Below, piece by piece: positions 1 through 6,626 of a stretch of DNA of 8,784 nucleotides. This DNA is from Litorimonas sp964414555. Its GTDB lineage: Bacteria; Pseudomonadota; Alphaproteobacteria; Caulobacterales; Maricaulaceae. The position numbers and the translations under genes are program-made. The stretch is from assembly GCA_964414555.1 (NCBI GenBank), contig CAYPWW010000078.1, positions 1 to 8,784 of the forward strand. The letters run 5' to 3'. Position 1 is the stretch's first letter. Each line of letters starts with the position of its first letter. The notes below the pieces were generated by a model that saw only the letters and a program-made list of their open reading frames with translations, did not search any database and was not told where the DNA came from.

Positions 1-2
1 TT

Positions 3-1421
3 ATCCCTGGCGTGACGGTTGTTGATGGCGATCTGCTCGTCGATGCGTCTGACGCAGAATTCCAATCGCTGGCACAAGGCCAAACGCGCGACATCGTCGT
101 GAGCTATGATGTCGTGGATGCGTTCGGGGCCAGCGTTGCCCAGACGGCGACGATCACGGTTGCGGGTACGAATGACACGCCGACCGTTGCAGCCGCCCTC
201 GCCGGTGCTGCCGATGAAGACAGCGCAGCCATCAGCCTTGATCTGCTGGCTGGCGCGTCTGACGTCGATGATGGTGCGGTCCTGAGTGTTGCGAACCTCG
301 TGGGCCTGACCCCGGGTGTGACGCTAGATGGTACAACACTGACGCTGGATCCTTCTGATGCGGCATTCCAAGCCCTTGCAGCTGGCGAGACGCAGGACAT
401 CACCGTGACTTATGACGTCGTGGATGAATTCGGTGCCAGTGTCGCGCAAACGGCAAGCTTTACGATCACAGGTACAAATGATGCGCCGACCGTTGAAGGC
501 GCTTTGCGTTTTGCAGATTTGGAAGATGCGCCTGTCTCGCAAATCGATCTGCTAGACGGTGCAGCGGATGTTGACGCTGGGGCGGTCCTGTCCGTCGCTA
601 ATCTTGTCGGCCTCGTGGACGGCGTGACGCTGGACGGAACAACGCTCAGCGTTGATCCTTCAGATGCGGCCTTCCAGAGCCTCTCTGCTGGGCAGACGCG
701 CGAAATCGTTGTGACCTATGACGTCACAGACGGTACCGCGAACACGTCGCAAGCTGTGATTATAACGCTGACAGGCACAAATGATTTGCCAGTCGTGGAC
801 GGCGTGAACACGACGGCCGTGGCCGAAGGTGACGCGGCACAGCTGATTAATCTTCTGGCCAACGTCACGGATGTGGACGAGCTGGACACGCTGCAAGTGA
901 CAAACGTCAACGGCCTCGTGCCGGGCCTCGTTCTTGATGTTGCGACAAATTCCGTTGGCATCGACCCGAGCAGCAGTGTCTTTGATGGCCTCGCTGATGG
1001 TGAAACAAACACGATCACCCTGACCTATGACGTCACGGATGGGCAAGGTGGCGTTGTTCCCGCAACGGCGACGATCGTTGTCACGGGCACAAATGATGCA
1101 CCTGTTGTCAGCGCGCCAATCACGGCGACACTGTCTGAAGATACTGGCAGCCGCGATTTCGATCTCTTGGCTGGCGCCTCTGACGTGGATGCCGGCGCGA
1201 CCCTTTCGGTTGTGCTGGATGAAGCCACCTTGCCGGATGGCTTTACCTTATTGCCAGATGGTCAGACGTTGCAGGTTCGCCCGTTCCTGATCGCGGCGGC
1301 GCAAGCCCTGCAAGTTGGTGAAACTTTAGATGTTACCGTCAATTACATGGTCACGGACGAGCTGGGCGCGGCCGTTATGCAGAGCGCAACAATTACATTC
1401 ACAGGCGCGAATGACCGTCCG
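3..1421 (+). repeat. Tandem Ig/cadherin-like (VCBS-type) repeats, one partial and four complete
   Basis: The unit-ending signature G[TA]ND[x]P falls at residues 52, 154, 255, 359 and 465, giving spacings of 102, 101, 104 and 106 residues. A typical unit runs: acidic E-D start, DLLAGASDVD, SVANLVGL, GVTLDGTTL..DPSDAAFQ.L..G.T, a YDVVD/YDVTD strand, then TxTxxGTNDAP. This matches the cadherin-like/VCBS repeats of large bacterial adhesins, which form rod-like stalks stiffened by calcium between domains. Units 1-3 are closest to each other (DEFGASVAQTA versus DAFGASVAQTA), but their DNA differs at many synonymous sites, so the duplication is not recent. Unit 5 (ending GANDRP) is the most divergent. 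The first unit is cut by the window edge, so more copies probably lie upstream. Confidence 0.85.
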
Positions 1422-4400
1422 GTCAGCACAATTAATTACGGCGTGCAGCAAATTGACTTCGATGCGGCTTACAGCCTGACACTGCCGGCTGATCAGTTCT
1501 TCGATGTTGATGGCGACGACCTGACCCTCAGCGTGGCGCAAGCCAATGGCGATCCTTTGCCGGCTTGGCTGTCTTATGATGCGGCGACGCAAACCTTCTC
1601 CGGCACGCCGACAGCGGCGGATGGTGGTGGTCTGACCGTCCGTGTTACAGCCGATGACGGCAATGGCGGTATCCGCAATCTGGACATTAATTTCGCGATT
1701 GGCGACGGCGTTATCGTCGGTACACCCGGTGATGATGGAACGCTGGTTGGCACAAATGGCGCAGATACGTTCTTTGCTGGAGCCGGAACGGACCGCATGG
1801 AAGGTGGCCGCGGGAACGACACCTATGTCTTCCTCGAAGGAGATGGTCAGGACACAGTCGCAGAGATTAGTTCCTTCAACACGACGGATACGATCGTCTT
1901 TTCTGATTATGATCTAGCGGACGCGACTTTTACTCAAGTCGATCAGCGCACTTATATTGTCAGCTTCGCCAATGGCGACAGCGTCACAGTTGAAAACGGT
2001 CTTGGTAGTGCGAACCAGCGGATTGAGGTTTTGCAGTTTGCGGATCAATCACTCGATTCGGCAGGCATTCTCTCCACGCTTGCGGCTGCGCAAGCCACGG
2101 ATGGCGATGATCTTGTTCTTGGCACATCGGACGCGAACACGCTAACCGGTGGGCTCGGCACGGACCGCCTCGAAGGTGGAGCGGGCAGTGACACCTATGT
2201 GTTTAATGCGGGCGACGGACAGGACACTGTGCGGGAAACGCTCTCGTTCAACACGACTGACCGCGTGGTTTTCAATGGCTATGATTTGGCCGATGCGACC
2301 TTCGTCAAAGTCGATTTAAATACCTATCAAGTCACCTTCGCCAATGGCGATAGTGTCACGCTTGAAAACGGTATGGGTAGCGCGAATGAGCGCATCGAAG
2401 TGCTGGAGTTCGACGACCAAACGCTGAACTTCAACGGCATCCTAGAGGCGCTAATCGAAGCGCAAGCCACGGATGGCGACGATTTCGTACAGGGCACACG
2501 CTATGCGGAAACGCTCTTCGGCGGAACTGGAACAGATCGCCTCGAAGGTGGTTCCGGCAATGACACTTATGTCTTCGCGGCTGGTGACGGTGTGAACACA
2601 GTGCGAGAGCGCTTGTCCTTTAACACGACAGATGTGATCCAGTTTACGGATTATAATATCGCCGATGCCCTGTTCACACGGATCAGCACAACCACCTATC
2701 GCATTGATTTTGTCAATGGCGACAGCGTCATTGTTGAAAACGGTTTCGGCAGCGCCAATGAGCAGATCGAACGCATTGATTTCCTCGACGGTTCTCTGGA
2801 TCAAACGGCGATTACGGCAGCCTTGAACGCCAACCAAGCCACGGACGGCGATGACACGATCTCGGGCTCATCTGGTGATGACATCATCTTTGGGGGGCGC
2901 GGCAATGACAGCCTGTTGGGAGGCAGCGGCTCTGACCTCTACCGATTTAATGTCGGTGATGGACAGGACACATTGTTCGACAATGGCTCGACCGGTGATA
3001 TCGATACGCTGGACTTTACGGGTTATGCCTTAGCGGATGCCACGTTCTCGCGCGTCAATTTCAACGACTATCAAATCACCTTCGCCAATGGCGACAGTGT
3101 CGTCGTCGAGAACGGGCTGAATGATCTGCGCGACAATATCGATATCATCCAATTCACAGATCAGTCGATCGATTTTGCGACTATCCGCCAGACAGTTTTT
3201 GATACGCAAATAACGGATGGTGATGACACGGTTCTCGGCTTTTTGACGGATGACACCTTAGAGGGTGGCCTCGGCAATGATCGTCTTGAAGGCGATAGTG
3301 GCAACGACACTTACATCTTTAATGTGGGTGATGGGCAGGACAGTGTTTTTGACGATGGCCTTTCTAGCAACACGAACGACACGATTGTCTTCACGGGGTA
3401 TGATTTGGCCGACGCCACATTTGAGCGCGTCAACTTCGATGATTATCGGGTGAGCTTTGCCAATGGTGACAGCGTACTGGTCGACAATGGTGTGAATAAT
3501 TCTAGTGATCGGATTGAGTCTCTCCAATTCCAAGATCAGACGTTGAATTTCTCACAAATTCTAACAGCGATTACTGAGGCCCAGCAGACCGATGGTGATG
3601 ATACGATCTTGGGAACGGACTTCGGAGACACGATAGAAGGCGGCCTTGGCAATGATATCCTTCGCGGCGACTTCGGCGAAGACACTTATATCTTCAACGT
3701 GGGTGATGGTCAGGATACGCTCTTTGATGATGGCGTATCGGGTCAGACAGACACGCTAATTTTCACAGGTTATGCGTTAGCGGATGCCACATTCGTTCGC
3801 GTCAATTACAATGACTACAGAGTCGAATTCGCCAATGGCGATAGCGTCTTGGTTCAGGTCAGCATCAACAGAACGCGTGACAGCTTAGATGTCATCCAAT
3901 TCACGGATCAGTCACTTAATTATGCCGAGATCCGAGAGGCCGTCATCGCGACCACGCAGACGGATGGTGACGATACTGTGTTGGGCACGGACTTTGGCGA
4001 TACGCTAGAAGGTGGCCTCGGCAATGACCGCCTCGAAGGTGACTTCGGCGCCGACACCTATATCTTCAACGTTGGCGACGGACAGGATTCGGTGCGCGAT
4101 GATGGTACTAGCGGTCAGACTGACACAATCGTTTTCACGGGTTACGCTCTTGCGGACGCCACAATCGAACGTGTCAATTTCGATGACTACCGGGTCGTTT
4201 TTGCCAATGGCGATAGCGTAACAGTCGATAACGGATTGAACACGACAAGTGACGACATCAACGTCTTACAGTTTACGGATCAGTCTTTGACTACGCTCGA
4301 AATTCGGGCTGCAGTTGTTGCCAGCGATCAAACAGATGGCGATGATACGGTTCAAGGTACAGTTTTTGCGGATACGCTCAACGGCGGCCTCGGCAATGAT

Positions 4401-6491
4401 CGTCTAGAGGGCGATTCAGGCGCGGACACTTATGTCTTTGGCGTTGGCGGAGGCCAAGACGTTGTCCGCGATGATGGCTTCTCAAGGGACGTCGATACGA
4501 TCGAGTTCACAGATTACAACTTTGCGGATGCGACCTTCACCCTAGTTAACACAAATGATTATGCCATCACCTTTGCGAATGGTGACAGCGTTCTGGTCGT
4601 CTCTGGCTTAAACAACACCAGTGACCGGATTGAACAAGTCCAATTCGTGGATCAGCTGCTAGACTTCGCCGGCATCCAAGCGGCACTGGCGGCCAACTCT
4701 GGCTCGGCTGTGGCGGATGTAATCCAAGGTTCAAACTATGGTGATCAACTCTCCGGTCTTGCTGGCGATGACACGATCAATGGCGCGGGCGGTGATGATG
4801 TGCTCAGTGGCGGCGACGGTAATGACCTTCTCATCGGGGGTGCAGGCAACGATATCCTAGCCGGCGGCGCGGGCACGAACACGTATGAGTTCTCCAGCGG
4901 TGACGGAAATGACTTCATCGATGATGGAAATGGGGACAATGATGATATTCTTGTCTTCACTGACTTCGCCAGCGCAGATGCAACCTACAGCCGGATCGGA
5001 CCGAACCTGCTGATCGAATTTGCCAATGGTGACAGCGTTCAGATTGAAAACGCATCAGGTGGCGCTACGGATAGTGTTGTCGAGGTCCGTTATACGGATC
5101 AGACCCTCACGGTTGCTGATATCCTTGATAGCTTGCGCTCACAGCCAACGGCAGGCGATGACAGTCTCGAAGGCACGGCCGATAATGATATTATCGACGG
5201 CCTTGCTGGGGATGACAGTCTGACAGGCCTCGCAGGCGATGATATTCTCAGCGGCGGCGCAGGGAATGACACGATCACCGGTGGAGCAGGGGCGGATCAG
5301 ATCCTCTTTGCCAGCGGTGATGGACGCGACATCGTCGTCAGCGAATTGTTCTTCGACGGTGAACCAGGGCTGGGTGATCAAGACACGCTTGTCTTCTCGG
5401 ACTACAACCTAGCGGACGCAACCTTTAGCTCTAGCTTTGGCGATCTGAGAATCGATTTTGCCAATGGTGATCGGGTTACGGTGTCGGATGCCTTCTCAAG
5501 TCCTGCGATCTCTCTGACCCAGATTCAGTTCGCGGATGAGACGATTGCATTGGACGATATTCCGCAACAAATCATCGATCAGCAGCAGACGGACGGCGAT
5601 GATTTTATCGTCGGGACAGCGGGTGATGACGTCTTTGAAGGCGGCCTCGGGAACGATACATTTGATGCAGGTCCGGGAGATGACTTGTTCCTCTTCGACG
5701 CGGGTGATGGCGATGATACGATCATCGAATTCGCAGGAGATGATACGGTCAACTTTGGCACGCTAAATGCGGCTGACGCGACATTCTTCGGACTGGAGAA
5801 CGGTGACATCGTCATCGAGTTCACCTCTGGCGATAGCGTAACAATCGCAGGTGCAGAGGGCCTCATCATTGGTCCCGGTCCGATTGATGGCGGAGGTCCC
5901 ATTATTATTGATGGGCCAGAAGGCCCTGATGGCCCAATTGGATTGCCGCCAATCGATGGTAATGTGGAAACCTTCATCTTTGCCGATCAAGTTCTGACCT
6001 TGGCCGATGTTGAGGCGCTTCTCGTGCCGCCGACACCTCTGACATTGGTTGGAACAGACGCAGATGAAACTCTGACGGGTGGTCTCGGCAATGATACGCT
6101 TACGGGCGGTTTGGGCAATGACCTGCTCGAAGGTGGCGCGAGCAGCGACACCTATATCTTCCGCGCTGGCGATGGGTCTGACACGATTGTCGATACCAGC
6201 GGTGACAATGATGTCTTGATCATTGAGGGGTACTCACGAGACGACATGCTCAACTTCTTCGGAGAAACAGGCGTTGGCTTGGCCTTCTTCGACCGCGAAG
6301 CTGGCCCCGACGCTACCCCGGATGAAATTCTTGTTGGCTTCAACGAGATCGAGACCTTTGTCTTTATCCCGGACCCAGCTCAGCCGGATGTCACAGAGAC
6401 CTTTACCTATGAAGAGCTCTTCGGTGAATTTGGCCCAGGTGGTCCGCCTCTGGCGCTCCTTGCGGCACCTGAGACCGACATCCTCTTCTAA
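3..6491 (+). CDS. Giant RTX/cadherin-like repeat protein, probable type I-secreted adhesin (5' partial)
   Basis: The frame is open from the first whole codon at base 3. Codons 3-11 (IPG) continue a repeat unit, so the true start is upstream and the GTG at 12 is not the start. Residue numbers here count from base 12. Order: Ig/cadherin-like repeats (to ~470), a CADG/He_PIG-type domain (~471-563), twelve RTX modules (~568-2045), and a unique tail ending ALLAAPETDILF. RTX modules carry GGxGxDxLx nonapeptides, which bind calcium as a parallel beta-roll, followed by a beta-rich segment resembling the haemolysin-type calcium-binding-related family (ADATF...FANGDSV). Known relatives leave the cell by type I secretion and act in adhesion or biofilm, or as enzymes. 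I see no protease or lipase motif, so adhesin/surface protein is the inferred role. Composition is extremely acidic: no Cys, no His, one Lys. The gene ends in tandem stops TAATAA and converges on glmS. No secretion ABC/HlyD/TolC genes lie in the window. Confidence 0.93.
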   Translation: MPGVTVVDGDLLVDASDAEFQSLAQGQTRDIVVSYDVVDAFGASVAQTATITVAGTNDTPTVAAALAGAADEDSAAISLDLLAGASDVDDGAVLSVANLVGLTPGVTLDGTTLTLDPSDAAFQALAAGETQDITVTYDVVDEFGASVAQTASFTITGTNDAPTVEGALRFADLEDAPVSQIDLLDGAADVDAGAVLSVANLVGLVDGVTLDGTTLSVDPSDAAFQSLSAGQTREIVVTYDVTDGTANTSQAVIITLTGTNDLPVVDGVNTTAVAEGDAAQLINLLANVTDVDELDTLQVTNVNGLVPGLVLDVATNSVGIDPSSSVFDGLADGETNTITLTYDVTDGQGGVVPATATIVVTGTNDAPVVSAPITATLSEDTGSRDFDLLAGASDVDAGATLSVVLDEATLPDGFTLLPDGQTLQVRPFLIAAAQALQVGETLDVTVNYMVTDELGAAVMQSATITFTGANDRPVSTINYGVQQIDFDAAYSLTLPADQFFDVDGDDLTLSVAQANGDPLPAWLSYDAATQTFSGTPTAADGGGLTVRVTADDGNGGIRNLDINFAIGDGVIVGTPGDDGTLVGTNGADTFFAGAGTDRMEGGRGNDTYVFLEGDGQDTVAEISSFNTTDTIVFSDYDLADATFTQVDQRTYIVSFANGDSVTVENGLGSANQRIEVLQFADQSLDSAGILSTLAAAQATDGDDLVLGTSDANTLTGGLGTDRLEGGAGSDTYVFNAGDGQDTVRETLSFNTTDRVVFNGYDLADATFVKVDLNTYQVTFANGDSVTLENGMGSANERIEVLEFDDQTLNFNGILEALIEAQATDGDDFVQGTRYAETLFGGTGTDRLEGGSGNDTYVFAAGDGVNTVRERLSFNTTDVIQFTDYNIADALFTRISTTTYRIDFVNGDSVIVENGFGSANEQIERIDFLDGSLDQTAITAALNANQATDGDDTISGSSGDDIIFGGRGNDSLLGGSGSDLYRFNVGDGQDTLFDNGSTGDIDTLDFTGYALADATFSRVNFNDYQITFANGDSVVVENGLNDLRDNIDIIQFTDQSIDFATIRQTVFDTQITDGDDTVLGFLTDDTLEGGLGNDRLEGDSGNDTYIFNVGDGQDSVFDDGLSSNTNDTIVFTGYDLADATFERVNFDDYRVSFANGDSVLVDNGVNNSSDRIESLQFQDQTLNFSQILTAITEAQQTDGDDTILGTDFGDTIEGGLGNDILRGDFGEDTYIFNVGDGQDTLFDDGVSGQTDTLIFTGYALADATFVRVNYNDYRVEFANGDSVLVQVSINRTRDSLDVIQFTDQSLNYAEIREAVIATTQTDGDDTVLGTDFGDTLEGGLGNDRLEGDFGADTYIFNVGDGQDSVRDDGTSGQTDTIVFTGYALADATIERVNFDDYRVVFANGDSVTVDNGLNTTSDDINVLQFTDQSLTTLEIRAAVVASDQTDGDDTVQGTVFADTLNGGLGNDRLEGDSGADTYVFGVGGGQDVVRDDGFSRDVDTIEFTDYNFADATFTLVNTNDYAITFANGDSVLVVSGLNNTSDRIEQVQFVDQLLDFAGIQAALAANSGSAVADVIQGSNYGDQLSGLAGDDTINGAGGDDVLSGGDGNDLLIGGAGNDILAGGAGTNTYEFSSGDGNDFIDDGNGDNDDILVFTDFASADATYSRIGPNLLIEFANGDSVQIENASGGATDSVVEVRYTDQTLTVADILDSLRSQPTAGDDSLEGTADNDIIDGLAGDDSLTGLAGDDILSGGAGNDTITGGAGADQILFASGDGRDIVVSELFFDGEPGLGDQDTLVFSDYNLADATFSSSFGDLRIDFANGDRVTVSDAFSSPAISLTQIQFADETIALDDIPQQIIDQQQTDGDDFIVGTAGDDVFEGGLGNDTFDAGPGDDLFLFDAGDGDDTIIEFAGDDTVNFGTLNAADATFFGLENGDIVIEFTSGDSVTIAGAEGLIIGPGPIDGGGPIIIDGPEGPDGPIGLPPIDGNVETFIFADQVLTLADVEALLVPPTPLTLVGTDADETLTGGLGNDTLTGGLGNDLLEGGASSDTYIFRAGDGSDTIVDTSGDNDVLIIEGYSRDDMLNFFGETGVGLAFFDREAGPDATPDEILVGFNEIETFVFIPDPAQPDVTETFTYEELFGEFGPGGPPLALLAAPETDILF
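1422..1700 (+). other. Dystroglycan-type cadherin-like (CADG/He_PIG) domain in the giant protein
   Basis: Residues ~471-563. The pattern is typical of the CADG/He_PIG putative Ig family: an FFDVDGDDLTLSV strand, then LPAWLSYDAATQTFSGTPT, then a VRVTADDGNGG end. LPAWLSYD carries the only Trp I see in the visible protein. This domain sits once, exactly between the Ig-like stalk and the RTX array, and so looks like a hinge or adaptor. The family is known from surface and secreted proteins; a ligand cannot be named from the sequence. Confidence 0.78.
1713..2840 (+). repeat. RTX modules 1-3 (subfamily A)
   Basis: Each module has GGxGxDxLx nonapeptides, a DTYVF..GDGxxTV strand, then a beta-rich half. 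The subfamily signature is SFNTTD after the nonapeptides and ENG[LMF]GSAN[EQ][QR]IE after FANGDSV. The start Gly of the first nonapeptide is at residues 570, 704 and 828, so module 1 is 134 residues (four nonapeptides, the first ten long) and module 2 is 124. Module 2 holds the only lysine of the visible protein (residue 766, ATFVKVDL). Module 3 departs at ADALF and FVNGDSV where the others read ADATF and FANGDSV. Confidence 0.88.
2841..4703 (+). repeat. RTX modules 4-8 (subfamily B), 372-bp period
   Basis: Start Gly positions are residues 952, 1076, 1201, 1325 and 1449, with the next module at 1573: spacings 124, 125, 124, 124, 124. The usual phrase order is Q.TDGDDT, GGLGNDRLEGD.G.DTYIFNVGDGQD, DDG, TDTIVFTGY.LADATF.RVNF.DY, FANGDSV, then a D-rich stretch (SDRI, DNIDI) and QF.DQ.L. 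Each module has three nonapeptides. Modules 5-8 share GGLGND and a GD in place of GG in the third nonapeptide. Relative to subfamily A the SFNTTD and GSANE phrases are replaced. The pattern suggests stepwise tandem expansion from one founder module. Long 372-bp direct repeats of this kind can recombine and are easily collapsed in short-read assembly. Confidence 0.88.
4704..6146 (+). repeat. RTX modules 9-12 (longer, divergent)
   Basis: Start Gly positions are residues 1573, 1721, 1869 and 2014 (spacings 148, 148, 145). Module 9 has six consecutive nonapeptides (residues 1573-1625) and module 10 has five, the longest beta-roll stretches in the window. Module 11 has only three but is lengthened by a Gly/Pro-rich insert at residues ~1950-1983. 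Module 12 has four nonapeptides, then loses the ADATF and FANGDSV motifs and passes into the unique tail. Longer nonapeptide runs next to the C-terminus fit the known C-to-N calcium-driven folding of RTX proteins after export, although that ordering is inference for this protein. Confidence 0.85.
6147..6488 (+). other. C-terminal tail with presumed type I secretion signal
   Basis: Residues ~2046-2159. After the last nonapeptides (GGLGNDLLE, GGASSDTYIF) come a GDNDVLIIEGY strand, an acidic linker (DREAGPDATPDE), TFTYEELFGEF, and the ending GPGGPPLALLAAPETDILF. RTX substrates carry an uncleaved signal in roughly the last 50-100 residues, often ending in a few hydrophobic residues behind acidic ones; ETDILF fits that loosely. 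These signals are poorly conserved, so the assignment rests on position and the RTX context. Confidence 0.6.
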
Positions 6492-6497
6492 TAAACG

Positions 6498-6533
6498 AAA
6501 CGACCGGCGCCAAAACACCGGTCGTTTGCTTTT
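6498..6533. terminator. Rho-independent terminator shared by convergent genes
   Basis: A perfect 10-bp inverted repeat, AAACGACCGG (6498-6507) and CCGGTCGTTT (6518-6527), has a 10-base loop. It is followed on the + strand by GCTTTT. It begins six bases after the stop of the giant RTX gene. On the minus strand the same stem ends in TTTCGTTTATT, so it could also stop glmS transcripts, which reach it about 100 bases past the glmS stop. Between it and glmS (6534-6626) I see no gene. Confidence 0.85.
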
Positions 6534-6626
6534 GGGATTCTTGAATTTAATCGCGATCCGTCAGTTCTGACCGCCCTTTTGAAGGAACGTCGTCAGAAAC
6601 GGATAGGTTATTCTGCGCGTGGTGCG

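Noticed and set aside
2451..2837. Minus-strand frames of ~100-130 codons under the RTX gene (also 660-1046 and 5579-5977)
   Set aside because: They recur because the overlying repeat recurs; they are antisense shadows of the repeats and show no family motif.
2121..4728. 372-bp spaced direct repeats considered as a CRISPR or satellite array
   Set aside because: The repeats are coding, keep the frame throughout and match RTX protein modules; the DNA differs at many synonymous sites.
6565..6598. Inverted repeat TTCTGAC/GTCAGAA downstream of glmS as a separate glmS terminator
   Set aside because: Only 7 bp with a 20-base spacer and no T-run after it on either strand; the stem at 6498-6527 is far better.
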